Below are positions 43,969 through 52,536 of a stretch of 64,000 bases of DNA, one piece after another. The DNA comes from Brachybacterium faecium DSM 4810 (GTDB lineage: Bacteria > Actinomycetota > Actinomycetes > Actinomycetales > Dermabacteraceae): NCBI GenBank assembly GCA_000023405.1, contig CP001643.1, forward strand, positions 1,798,001 to 1,862,000. The letters are read 5' to 3'. The notes under the pieces were generated by a model. The model saw only the letters and a list, made by a program, of their open reading frames with translations, did not search any database and was not told where the DNA came from. The translations under genes and the position numbers were made by a program. Positions within the stretch are counted from its first letter, which is position 1. Each line of letters opens with the position of its first letter.

Positions 43969-43997
43969 ACACTACCGCAGGCGCACCGCCCGGTCCA
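43969..43997 (-). promoter_or_regulatory. Promoter of rpsD
   Basis: On the minus strand TGGACC (43997-43992) and TAGTGT (43974-43969) are 17 bases apart. The start would be near 43962, giving a leader of about 55 bases ahead of the GTG. Confidence 0.5.
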
Positions 43998-44065
43998 CGG
44001 CCGACGGCGCTGGTCACGTCGGAGGTCCTGTGGAGTCGCTCACGCCGCGCCGCCCGGAGCTCCGC

Positions 44066-45451
44066 TCACCGGGCCCTCCCTCCCGCCGGCCCGGAGCGCA
44101 GGATCCGGCGCAGCGCCTCGAGGCGCCGTCCCGTGCGCTCCTCGTGGCCGTGGCTCGTGGGCTGGTAGTAGTCGACCCCCACCAGATCGTCCGGGGCGTA
44201 CTGCTGGGCCACGACCCCGTGCGGGGCGTCGTGCGCGTAGCGGTACTCGGTGCCGTGGCCGAGCTTCTTCGCCCCGGAGTAGTGGGCGTCGCGCAGGTGC
44301 GCGGGAACGCCTTGCCCCTTCCCGGCGCGCACGTCCGCGATCGCGGCGTCCAGCGCCCGGTAGGAGGCGTTGGACTTCGGCGAGGTGGCGATGTGGACCA
44401 CGGCCTGGGCCAGCGGGATGCGCCCCTCGGGCATCCCGAGCATCTGCACCGCCTGCATCGCGGCGACCGCGACCTGCAGCGCGGACGGGTCCGCCATCCC
44501 CACCTCCTCGCCGGCGGCGATCACCACGCGGCGGGCGATGAACCGCGGATCCTCCCCCGCCTCGATCATCCGCGCCAGGTAGTGGAGGGAGGCGTCGACG
44601 TCGCTGCCGCGCATCGACTTGATGAACGCGCTGGTGACGTCGTAGTGCTGGTCCCCGGCGCGGTCGTAGCGCACGGCGGCGCGGTTGACGGCCTGGGAGA
44701 GCGTGGCCGCGTCGATCTCCGGCGAGTCCTTCATCAGCGCCGCCGCGGCGGCCGCCTCGAGCGAGGTGAGGATCTTGCGGGCGTCCCCGCCGCCGAGCCG
44801 CAGCAGCGCCTCGCGGGCGTCGTCGGCCAGGGTCACCGCGCCGTCCAGGCCCCGCTCGTCCTCCAGCGCCCGGTCCACGAGGGCGTCGAGGTCCTCCTGC
44901 TCGAGCGACTCGAGGGTGAGCACGATCGAGCGCGACAGCAGCGGCGAGATCACCGAGAAATAGGGGTTCTCGGTGGTCGCGGCGACCAGCGTCACCCAGC
45001 GGTTCTCGACGCTGGGCAGGAGGGCGTCCTGCTGCGACTTCGAGAAGCGGTGCACCTCGTCGACGAACAGCACGGTCTCGCGGCCCACGGTGCGCAGGCG
45101 CGAGCGGGCCTGGTCGACGACCTCGCGGATGTCCTTGACGCCGGCGAGCACGGCGGAGATCTCCACGAACTCGCGGTCCCCCGACTGCGCGACGACGTAG
45201 GCGAGGGTGGTCTTCCCGGTGCCGGGAGGGCCCCAGAGGATCACCGAGGCGGGGGCGGTGCGGGTGTCGTCGCTCGAGACGAGGCGGCGCAGCGGGCTGC
45301 CGGGCTCGAGCGCCGCGTGCTGGCCGACGACCTCGTCGAGGGTGCGCGGGCGCATCCGCACCGCGAGCGGGGCGCGGTGGTCCCGGTTGCGATCCGACAG
45401 CGTGCGCGGCGCGGGCGCGTCACCGCTCAGGGAGAAGAGGTCCTCGTCCAT
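44066..45451 (-). CDS. rarA: Replication-associated AAA+ ATPase RarA/MgsA
   Basis: 461 residues. Walker A in [13 protein letters not shown], Walker B and following [19 protein letters not shown], sensor [15 protein letters not shown] and the tetramerisation region [23 protein letters not shown] identify RarA, which acts at stalled replication forks. Length is normal. The ATG follows TACCCT by six bases and lacks a ribosome site. pyrD ends 51 bases upstream on the same strand. Confidence 0.95.
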   Translation of the reverse strand: MDEDLFSLSGDAPAPRTLSDRNRDHRAPLAVRMRPRTLDEVVGQHAALEPGSPLRRLVSSDDTRTAPASVILWGPPGTGKTTLAYVVAQSGDREFVEISAVLAGVKDIREVVDQARSRLRTVGRETVLFVDEVHRFSKSQQDALLPSVENRWVTLVAATTENPYFSVISPLLSRSIVLTLESLEQEDLDALVDRALEDERGLDGAVTLADDAREALLRLGGGDARKILTSLEAAAAAALMKDSPEIDAATLSQAVNRAAVRYDRAGDQHYDVTSAFIKSMRGSDVDASLHYLARMIEAGEDPRFIARRVVIAAGEEVGMADPSALQVAVAAMQAVQMLGMPEGRIPLAQAVVHIATSPKSNASYRALDAAIADVRAGKGQGVPAHLRDAHYSGAKKLGHGTEYRYAHDAPHGVVAQQYAPDDLVGVDYYQPTSHGHEERTGRRLEALRRILRSGPAGGRAR

Positions 45452-45457
45452 GCCCCC

Positions 45458-45463
45458 AGGGTA
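45458..45463 (-). promoter_or_regulatory. -10 box of rarA, leaderless layout
   Basis: TACCCT on the minus strand ends six bases before the ATG at 45451, in the gap after pyrD. Confidence 0.45.
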
Positions 45464-45502
45464 GGCCCGGGCCGTGACGTCCCGCGCCCGCCGGGCCCGG
45501 GG

Positions 45503-46606
45503 TCAGCCCGCGGCGAGCTGCCGTGCGAGGCGGCCCGGCCAGGACGGGCCCTCGTAGATCATCGCGGTGTACCCCTGGACGAGATCGGCCCCCGCGTCGA
45601 GCCGCTCCTGGACGTCCGCCGCGGTGGTCACTCCCCCGCAGCTGATGATCACCGCGCCCTCCGGCAGCGCGCCGCGCAGGAGGCGCAGCACCTCGCGGGA
45701 GCGGTCGGCGAGCACAGGTCCGGAGAGCCCGCCGGCACCGATCTGCTCGATCTGCGCCCGGTCGGTGCGCAGCCGCTCGGGGCGGGAGATGGTCGTGTTC
45801 GCCGCGATGACGCCCGCGAGCCCCACCTCGATGGCGAGCTCGGCGACGGCCAGCACGTCCGCGTCGTGGAGATCCGGGGCGATCTTGACCAGCACCGGCA
45901 CCTCGCGGCGCAGGCGGGCGCGCGCCTGCCCAGCCTCGTCGGCGACGGCCTCGAGGATCGGGCGGAGCATCTCCACGCTCTGCAGGTCGCGCAGCCCCGG
46001 GGTGTTCGGGCTGGAGACGTTGATGGCGAGGTAGTCGGCGTAGGGGGCGAGCAGCCGCGCGGAGAAGCGGTAGTCCTCGGCGGCATCCTCGAGCGCGGTG
46101 ACCTTCGACTTGCCGATGTTCACCCCGATCACGGCGCGCTGGCCGCGCTCGGTGCGGCGGGCCCGGGCCAGGCGCCGGGCGAGGGCCTGGGCGCCGTGGT
46201 TGTTGAACCCCATGCGGTTGATCAGGGACCGGTCCGCCACCAGCCGGAACGAGCGCGGGCGCGGGTTGCCGGGCTGCGCCTTCGCGGTGACGGTCCCGAC
46301 CTCGACGTGGCCGAAGCCCAGGTCCAGCAGCGCCAGCGGCACCTCGCCGTCCTTGTCGAACCCGGCGGCCAGCCCCAGCGGGCTGCGGTGCTCGCCGCCG
46401 AGCACCTCCCGACCGGGCCGGTCATCCCGCATCGGGTCCGGCGTGCCGAAGGCCGTGCGCAGCAGCGCCGGTCCGCCCGGCAGCGCGTGCGCGGCGGCGA
46501 GGGCCCGCACCGTCAGCCGATGTGCCTGCTCGGGGTCGAGCCGGCTGAGGACGTGCTGGAACAGGAACGAGTACGGCCCACGGGGCGAGAGGTCGTCGGA
46601 GGTCAC
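45503..46606 (-). CDS. pyrD: Quinone-dependent dihydroorotate dehydrogenase (class 2)
   Basis: 367 residues. Oxidises dihydroorotate to orotate in pyrimidine synthesis, passing electrons to membrane quinone. N-terminal amphipathic helix region (YSFLFQHVLSRLDPEQAHRL) marks class 2. FMN-barrel motifs: LGLAAGFDKDGE, RMGFNNHG, NVSSPNTPGLRDLQ with the catalytic Ser, KIAPDL, and IISCGGVTTAADV near the end. Followed by rarA after 51 bases; two small membrane protein genes lie upstream on the same strand. Confidence 0.96.
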   Translation of the reverse strand: MTSDDLSPRGPYSFLFQHVLSRLDPEQAHRLTVRALAAAHALPGGPALLRTAFGTPDPMRDDRPGREVLGGEHRSPLGLAAGFDKDGEVPLALLDLGFGHVEVGTVTAKAQPGNPRPRSFRLVADRSLINRMGFNNHGAQALARRLARARRTERGQRAVIGVNIGKSKVTALEDAAEDYRFSARLLAPYADYLAINVSSPNTPGLRDLQSVEMLRPILEAVADEAGQARARLRREVPVLVKIAPDLHDADVLAVAELAIEVGLAGVIAANTTISRPERLRTDRAQIEQIGAGGLSGPVLADRSREVLRLLRGALPEGAVIISCGGVTTAADVQERLDAGADLVQGYTAMIYEGPSWPGRLARQLAAG

Positions 46607-46638
46607 GGGGATACGGTACGCGGTCTTCGCGCCCGCGC

Positions 46639-47067
46639 TCAGGCCTCAGGTCCCCGGCGGCCGCCGCGCACCATGTACACCAGCGCCACCACCGGCAGCA
46701 GCAACGGGACGAAGCCGTAGCCCTGCCCGTACACGCTCCACACCGTCGCATCGGGGAACAGAGCGGGATCCAGCACCGTGAGGGTCCCGACGACGAGCAC
46801 GCCGACGAGCTCGACCACGCACAGTCGGCGCGCGAGCGTCGAGCGGCGGCCCCGGCGGATCAGCGCCACGGTCACCGCGATGTAGGTGGCGGCGGCCAGC
46901 AGGGAGAAGCCGTAGGCCACCGGGGCGTAGGAGAAGTCGCGCAGCACCTGCACCAGGCTGCGGGCCGTCGCGGACAGCGCGAACAGGCCGTACACGGCGA
47001 TCAGCACGATCTCGAAGCCGCGGCTGCGACGGTCGGCCCGCCCGGGGGCGAGGTGCGGAGCGGTCAT
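46639..47067 (-). CDS. Four-helix membrane protein, unknown function
   Basis: 142 residues with four hydrophobic segments (about 20-38, 50-70, 83-100, 117-132) separated by short basic loops. The N-terminus is polar and Arg-rich. No catalytic motif. The ATG overlaps the stop of the gene upstream by four bases, and both small membrane proteins precede pyrD, so they may be co-expressed or form a complex. Comparable paired genes occur in other Micrococcales near pyrD, but no function is known to me. Confidence 0.7.
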   Translation of the reverse strand: MTAPHLAPGRADRRSRGFEIVLIAVYGLFALSATARSLVQVLRDFSYAPVAYGFSLLAAATYIAVTVALIRRGRRSTLARRLCVVELVGVLVVGTLTVLDPALFPDATVWSVYGQGYGFVPLLLPVVALVYMVRGGRRGPEA

Positions 47068-47426
47068 GCGAAGCCTCCCGGCCAGATCTGGTGCAGCCTC
47101 ATCAGCAGCACGGCGCTCACCACCGCCGCGATGGCGATGACGAGGCTCCCCCAGCGGCTGCGCTCGACGAGGCCGATCCAGCCTCCGCCGATCGCGAGCA
47201 CCAGGGCGGTGAGCAGATAGCCGTACAGGGTGATGCGGTCAGGCGGCGTCCCGCCGCCCAGGTCGCGCAGCCCGAGAGCGAGGCCGAGGACGGCCCAGGC
47301 CCCCGTGAGCAGGACGCATGCGCCCAGCAGCACGAGATCGGCGTTCAGATCCCGCAGGGCGTAGTAGAGGCCGAGCAGGGCCGTCAGCCCGCCCAGCACG
47401 GCCACCACGATGCTCAGCGCCGTCAT
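47064..47426 (-). CDS. Small four-helix membrane protein, unknown function
   Basis: 120 residues, four hydrophobic segments covering most of the chain (about 4-22, 30-50, 67-86, 91-110). No signal peptide cleavage site or known motif. First gene of a unit with 46639-47067 and probably pyrD. Divergent from pepA, with 79 bases between the starts. Confidence 0.7.
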   Translation of the reverse strand: MTALSIVVAVLGGLTALLGLYYALRDLNADLVLLGACVLLTGAWAVLGLALGLRDLGGGTPPDRITLYGYLLTALVLAIGGGWIGLVERSRWGSLVIAIAAVVSAVLLMRLHQIWPGGFA

Positions 47427-47493
47427 GCGTCGTCCGTCCTCCTGGCCTCCGGCCCCTCGGCCGCGGGCGCGGACACGATGTCCGGCCCGCCCC

Positions 47494-47499
47494 TACGAT
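47494..47499 (+). promoter_or_regulatory. -10 box of pepA, leaderless layout
   Basis: TACGAT ends six bases before the ATG at 47506. The AGGACC in between is too close to the ATG to be an effective ribosome site. Confidence 0.45.
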
Positions 47500-47505
47500 A
47501 GGACC

Positions 47506-48984
47506 ATGCCCACCATCACCATCACCGAAGCTTCCGTGCGCGACGTCGGCGCCGACGTCCTCGTCCTCCCCCTGCTCTCCGGAGCCGACGGCGCCGCCTC
47601 GACCGTCCCCGGTGCGCCGGAGATCACCGAGGCCATCGCCGGTCTCGACGCCTCCGCCGCACGCGGCGATCTGCACCGCATCCCCTCCTACGGACTGGCC
47701 GCCGCGACCTCGCTGCTGCTGGTCGGTGTGGGTGAGGAGGATCTCTCGAAGGCTGCCGCGGAGGACCTCAGACTCGCCTTCGGCGCCGCCGCCCGGTCCC
47801 TCGTCGGCGTCGAGAGCGCCGCGATCGCCCTGCCGACGGGCACCTCCGCCCAGCGCGCCGCCGCCCTCGAGGGTGCGGCCCTGGGCGCCTACGCCTTCAT
47901 CTCCCACAAGACCGGCACCGGCTCCTCCGCGCCCAAGCCGGCGCTGTCCGCCCTCACGCTCGTCGCCGAGGGCGATGCCGAGGCCGCACAGGCCGCGGTG
48001 GAGCGTGCCGGGCGGCTCTCGGAGGTCGTCGACATCGTGCGCGACCTCGTGAACACCCCGCCGAACCTGCTCTACCCCGCCGCCTTCGCGCAGCGCGCCG
48101 AGGAGCTCGTCGCGGATCTGCCGGTGACGGTGACGGTGCTCGACGAGGCGCAGCTCGCCGAGGGCGGCTACGGCGGCATCGTCGGCGTCGGCCAGGGCTC
48201 CGCGCGCCCGCCGCGACTGGTCCGCCTCGAGTACGCCCCCGCCTCGGCACAGCGCTCGGTCGCGCTGGTCGGCAAGGGCATCACCTTCGACACCGGCGGC
48301 ATCTCGCTGAAGCCGGCCGTCGGCATGGACGACATGACCTCCGACATGACCGGTGCCGCGACCGTGCTCGGCGCGACGGTCGGCGCTGCTCGCCTCGGCC
48401 TGGACGTGAAGGTCACCACCTACCTGGCGCTCGCGGAGAACATGCCCGGCGGCGGCGCCCAGCGCCCCGGCGACGTGGTCACCATGCGCAACGGCAAGAC
48501 CGTCGAGGTGCTCAACACCGACGCCGAGGGCCGCATGGTGCTCGCCGACGCGCTGGTCGACGCCGTGGCCGACGAGCCCGACCTGGTGATCGACGTGGCC
48601 ACCCTGACCGGTGCCGCCGTCGTCGCGCTCGGCAAGCGCACCGCCGCGGTGATGGGCACCGAGCAGGGCCGCGACCTGGTGATGACGGCCTCCGGCGCCT
48701 CCGGCGAGCCGTTCTGGCCGCTGCCCTTCCCCTCGGAGCTGCGCGCGGACCTCACCGGCCGTGTCGCGGATCTGCGCAACATCGGCGACCGACCGGGCGG
48801 TGCGCTCTCGGCGGGGATCTTCCTCGCCGAGTTCGTGGGCGAGACCGAGTGGGCGCACCTGGACATCGCCGGTCCCGGCTACGCCTCCGCACCGCTGGGC
48901 TACATGGGCAAGGGCGCCACCGGCATGAGCACCCGCACCGTCCTGCAGGTCCTCGAGGACGTCGCCGCCGGCCCCACGGCGTGA
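47506..48984 (+). CDS. pepA: Leucyl aminopeptidase PepA (M17)
   Basis: 492 residues. Two-zinc cytosolic aminopeptidase. The variable N-terminal domain covers about 170 residues; the catalytic domain has LVGKGITFDTGGISLKP (Lys and Asp ligands), SDMTGAATVLGA, and the family signature VLNTDAEGRMVLADAL with the Asp/Glu ligands and Arg. Length is typical. The frame is open upstream, but the ATG at 47506 gives a normal N-terminus and lies six bases after TACGAT. Confidence 0.96.
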   Translation: MPTITITEASVRDVGADVLVLPLLSGADGAASTVPGAPEITEAIAGLDASAARGDLHRIPSYGLAAATSLLLVGVGEEDLSKAAAEDLRLAFGAAARSLVGVESAAIALPTGTSAQRAAALEGAALGAYAFISHKTGTGSSAPKPALSALTLVAEGDAEAAQAAVERAGRLSEVVDIVRDLVNTPPNLLYPAAFAQRAEELVADLPVTVTVLDEAQLAEGGYGGIVGVGQGSARPPRLVRLEYAPASAQRSVALVGKGITFDTGGISLKPAVGMDDMTSDMTGAATVLGATVGAARLGLDVKVTTYLALAENMPGGGAQRPGDVVTMRNGKTVEVLNTDAEGRMVLADALVDAVADEPDLVIDVATLTGAAVVALGKRTAAVMGTEQGRDLVMTASGASGEPFWPLPFPSELRADLTGRVADLRNIGDRPGGALSAGIFLAEFVGETEWAHLDIAGPGYASAPLGYMGKGATGMSTRTVLQVLEDVAAGPTA

Positions 48985-49131
48985 CCCGTACCGCCCCCGG
49001 CGCGTACTGATCAGCACAAGCGGTCCGCTCGGCGTCGCCTGGTGCCCTAGCATGGGGCACGCAGGCGGCGCCGTCGGCCATCCGGGTCCGAGCGGGTCGC
49101 GGAGTACACGTTTACACCGAGGAGCACACAG

Positions 49132-50535
49132 GTGGCGGAGACAACCACTGACCAGTTCGACGTCGTGATCCTGGGCGGTGGCAGCGGCGGCTATGCGGCC
49201 GCGCTGCGCGGAGCCCAGCTCGGCCAGAAGATCGCGCTCGTGGAGAAGGACAAGCTCGGTGGCACCTGCCTGCACCGCGGCTGCGTCCCGACGAAGGCGC
49301 TGCTGCACGTCGGCGAGCTCGCCGACGCCCCGTCCGAGGCCGCCGCGGCGGGTGTGGACCTCTCCCTGAACGGCATCGATGCCGCGAAGGTGCTGGGCTT
49401 CAAGGACAAGATCATCGGCCGCCTCCACAAGGGGCTGCAGGGTCTGGTGAAGTCCCGCAAGGTCGAGTACGTCGAGGGCTTCGGCACCCTCACCGGTGCG
49501 AACACCGTCTCGGTGGAGACCGAGTCCGGCACCCGCACCCTGACCGGCAAGAACATCATCCTCGCCTCGGGCTCCTTCTCGAAGACCCTGCCCGGGATCG
49601 ACCTCGGCGGGCGCTTCCTCGACTCCGAGGCCGCGCTGCAGCTGCCGGAGATCCCGAAGAACCCCATCATCCTCGGCGGCGGCGTCATCGGCGTCGAGTT
49701 CGCCTCGGTGTGGAAGTCCCTGGGCGCGGAGTCGGTCACGATCATCGAGGGCCTGCCCCACCTGGTCGCCAATGAGGACGAGGCGCTCTCCAAGGCGCTC
49801 GAGCGCGCCTACAAGAAGCGCGGCATCGCGTTCTCCCTCGGCGTGTTCACCGAGAAGGCCGAGCAGACCGAGGACGGCGTCAAGGTCACCCTCGCCGACG
49901 GCAAGGTCTTCGAGGGCGACTACCTGCTGGTCGCCGTCGGCCGCGGCCCGAACACCACCGGCCTCGGCTACGAGGAGCAGGGCATCGAGATGGACCGCGG
50001 CTTCGTGCTCGCGGAGGCGGAGACCCTGGAGACCAGCGTGCCGGGCATCTACGCCGTCGGCGACATCGTCCCCGGCCTCCAGCTCGCCCACCGCGGTTTC
50101 GCGCAGGGCATCTTCGTCGCCGAGCGGATCGCGGGCCTGAACCCCGCCCCGATCGTCGAGTCCGGCATCGAGCGCATCACCTACTGCGAGCCCGAGCTCG
50201 GCTCCGTGGGGCTGTCCGAGAAGCAGGCCAAGGAGCAGCTGGGCGCCGACGCGGTCGAGGTGTACGAGTACAACCTGGGCGGCAACGGCAAGTCCCAGAT
50301 CCTCGGCACCACCGGCTTCATCAAGCTGGTCCGCGAGAAGGACGGCCCGATCATCGGCGTCCACATGATCGGCACGCGCACCTCGGAGCTGATGGGCGAG
50401 GCGCTGCTCATCGTCAACTGGGAGGCCTACCCCGAGGACGTCGCCTCCCTCATCCACGGCCATCCCTCGCAGCACGAGGCGCTGGGCGAGGCCGCACTCG
50501 CGCTCGCCGGCAAGCCGCTGCACGCCCACGCCTGA
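49132..50535 (+). CDS. lpd: Dihydrolipoamide dehydrogenase (E3)
   Basis: 467 residues. Reoxidises the lipoyl arm of 2-oxoacid dehydrogenase complexes, reducing NAD. FAD motif VVILGGGSGGYAAALRGAQLG at the N-terminus, redox disulfide GGTCLHRGCVPTKALL, the NAD-binding LGGGVIGVEFA, IYAVGDIV, and the C-terminal His-Glu in HGHPSQHEALGEAAL. GAGGAG precedes the GTG. dlaT/sucB begins 22 bases downstream, so E3 and E2 are made together. Confidence 0.97.
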   Translation: MAETTTDQFDVVILGGGSGGYAAALRGAQLGQKIALVEKDKLGGTCLHRGCVPTKALLHVGELADAPSEAAAAGVDLSLNGIDAAKVLGFKDKIIGRLHKGLQGLVKSRKVEYVEGFGTLTGANTVSVETESGTRTLTGKNIILASGSFSKTLPGIDLGGRFLDSEAALQLPEIPKNPIILGGGVIGVEFASVWKSLGAESVTIIEGLPHLVANEDEALSKALERAYKKRGIAFSLGVFTEKAEQTEDGVKVTLADGKVFEGDYLLVAVGRGPNTTGLGYEEQGIEMDRGFVLAEAETLETSVPGIYAVGDIVPGLQLAHRGFAQGIFVAERIAGLNPAPIVESGIERITYCEPELGSVGLSEKQAKEQLGADAVEVYEYNLGGNGKSQILGTTGFIKLVREKDGPIIGVHMIGTRTSELMGEALLIVNWEAYPEDVASLIHGHPSQHEALGEAALALAGKPLHAHA

Positions 50536-50557
50536 GCTTTCCCAGGAGGAGAACCCC

Positions 50558-52390
50558 ATGTCTGAAACCGTGAAGATGCCGGCACTCGGCGAATCCGTCA
50601 CCGAGGGCACCGTCACCCGCTGGCTGAAGTCCGTCGGCGACACCGTCGAGGTGGACGAGCCGCTGCTCGAGGTCTCGACCGACAAGGTCGACACCGAGAT
50701 CCCCTCGCCCATCGCGGGCACCATCGAGGAGATCCTGGTCGAGGAGGACGACGACGCCGAGGTCGGCGCCGATCTCGTCGTCATCGGCGACGGCTCCGGC
50801 TCCGAGAGCTCCGATTCCGGGGATTCCGGTGCCGAGGAGACCTCCCAGGAGGAGGCTCCCGCCGAGAGCGAGGACCTCGCCTCCGACGACACCGTCGCCC
50901 CGTCCACCGACGACGAGGCCCCGGCCGGCGAGTCGGAGAAGCCCGCCGAGGGCGAGAGCTCCGCCTCCTCCGGCGAGCCCGGCGGCGCCGCCTCCGGCGA
51001 GGACGTCACCATGCCCGCGCTGGGCGAGTCCGTCACCGAGGGCACCGTCACCCGGTGGCTCAAGGAGGTCGGCGACAGCGTCGAGGTGGACGAGCCGCTG
51101 CTCGAGGTCTCGACCGACAAGGTCGACACCGAGATCCCCTCGCCCGTCGCAGGCACCCTGCTCGAGATCCGCGTCCCGGAGGACGAGGACGCCGAGGTCG
51201 GCTCCGTCCTGGCCGTGATCGGTTCGGGCGAGGCCGCGTCCGCTCCCGCCGAGGAGCCCTCCGCGCCGGCGCCGAAGGCCGAGGAGGCTCCTGCGAAGGA
51301 GGCCCCGAAGGCCGAGGAGAAGCAGGCCGAGGCGCCGAAGGCGGAGGAGAAGCCCGCCGAGGAGACGACCGAGGCGCCGAAGGCCGCCGAGCAGAAGGCC
51401 CAGGAGCCCTCCGCCCCGGCCGCCGCGCCGAAGGCCGCCGACGCCGTCTCCGGCGCCGAGTCCTCCGGCTACGTCACCCCGCTGGTGCGGAAGATGGCCA
51501 ATGAGGCCGGCGTGGACCTCTCCACCGTCAAGGGCTCCGGCCTGGGCGGTCGCATCCGCAAGCAGGACGTCCAGCAGGCGATCGACGCGCAGAAGTCCGC
51601 TGCCGCGGCTCCTGCCTCCTCCGCCCCGGCCGCTGCTGCGGCTCCGGCGGCGCCGAAGGTCGAGGTCTCCTCGAAGCGCGGCACCGAGGAGAAGATGCCG
51701 CGCATCCGCAAGGTCATCGGCCAGCGGATGATGGAGTCGCTCCACGAGATGGCCCAGCTGACCACGGCCGTCGAGGTGGACCTCACGCGGATCGCCAAGC
51801 TGCGTGCCCGCGCCAAGGACGACTTCGCCGCCCGCGAGGGTGCGAAGCTCACCTACCTGCCGTTCCTGATGATGGCCGCGATCGAGGGTCTGAAGACCTA
51901 CCCGCAGCTGAACTCGACCATCGACGGCGACAAGATCGTCTACCACGGCTCCGAGAACATCGGCATGGCGGCGGACACCGAGCGCGGCCTCGTGGTCCCG
52001 GTCATCAAGAACGCCGGCGATCTGAACCTGGCGGGTCTCGCCCGTCAGATCGGCGATCTCGGCTCGCGGGCCAAGGGCAACAAGCTCGTGCCCGACGATC
52101 TGGCCGGCGCCACGTTCACGATCACGAACACCGGCTCGGGCGGTGCGCTGTGGGACACCCCGATCGTGCCGGCCCCGCAGGTCGGCATCCTCGGCACCGG
52201 CACCATCACGAAGCGTCCGGCCGTCGTGCAGAACGCCGAGGGTGACGACACCATCGCCATCCGCTCGATGATGTACCTGTTCCTCTCCTACGACCACCGC
52301 ATGGTCGACGGCGGCGACGCCGCCCGCTTCCTCACCTTCATGAAGAAGCGGCTCGAGGAGGGCGCCTTCGAGGGCGAGCTCGGCCTGTGA
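50558..52390 (+). CDS. dlaT: Dihydrolipoamide acyltransferase E2 with two lipoyl domains
   Basis: 610 residues. Order: lipoyl domain 1 (lipoyl Lys43 in STDKVDTE), acidic Ser/Glu linker, lipoyl domain 2 (Lys188), a long Ala/Glu/Pro/Lys linker, the peripheral-subunit-binding domain (YVTPLVRKMANEAGVDLS), a second Ala/Pro linker, and the catalytic domain with LSYDHRMVDGGDAA. Often labelled SucB in Actinobacteria, although it serves pyruvate dehydrogenase (DlaT) in Mycobacterium. AGGAGGAG precedes the ATG. lpd is directly upstream, and lipB and lipA, which attach its lipoyl groups, follow 1.7 kb on. The two lipoyl domains share an identical 66-bp stretch. Confidence 0.95.
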   Translation: MSETVKMPALGESVTEGTVTRWLKSVGDTVEVDEPLLEVSTDKVDTEIPSPIAGTIEEILVEEDDDAEVGADLVVIGDGSGSESSDSGDSGAEETSQEEAPAESEDLASDDTVAPSTDDEAPAGESEKPAEGESSASSGEPGGAASGEDVTMPALGESVTEGTVTRWLKEVGDSVEVDEPLLEVSTDKVDTEIPSPVAGTLLEIRVPEDEDAEVGSVLAVIGSGEAASAPAEEPSAPAPKAEEAPAKEAPKAEEKQAEAPKAEEKPAEETTEAPKAAEQKAQEPSAPAAAPKAADAVSGAESSGYVTPLVRKMANEAGVDLSTVKGSGLGGRIRKQDVQQAIDAQKSAAAAPASSAPAAAAAPAAPKVEVSSKRGTEEKMPRIRKVIGQRMMESLHEMAQLTTAVEVDLTRIAKLRARAKDDFAAREGAKLTYLPFLMMAAIEGLKTYPQLNSTIDGDKIVYHGSENIGMAADTERGLVVPVIKNAGDLNLAGLARQIGDLGSRAKGNKLVPDDLAGATFTITNTGSGGALWDTPIVPAPQVGILGTGTITKRPAVVQNAEGDDTIAIRSMMYLFLSYDHRMVDGGDAARFLTFMKKRLEEGAFEGELGL

Positions 52391-52449
52391 GCCGCTGAGC
52401 TCGCAGCTCGTGCAGCGACGCCAGGGCGGTCCGCGCTGACCGTCGCGGC

Positions 52450-52481
52450 AGGGCCCCGGCACCTGAGGGTGTCGGGGCCCT
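52450..52481 (+). terminator. Terminator after lpd-dlaT
   Basis: AGGGCCCCGGCACC (52450-52463) pairs with GGTGTCGGGGCCCT (52468-52481) with one G-U pair and a loop of four, about 60 bases after the dlaT stop; followed by TTCG. Confidence 0.85.
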
Positions 52482-52536
52482 TCGCCGTCCACCCGGCCTC
52501 GAGCCGCTGAGCTCGCCGTCGCTGTCGAGCGGAGGC

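Noticed and set aside
47239..51156. Open frame of 1305 codons on the minus strand
   Set aside because: Lies opposite pepA, lpd and dlaT and mirrors their codons; the Ser/Glu-rich start is the reverse of the dlaT linkers.
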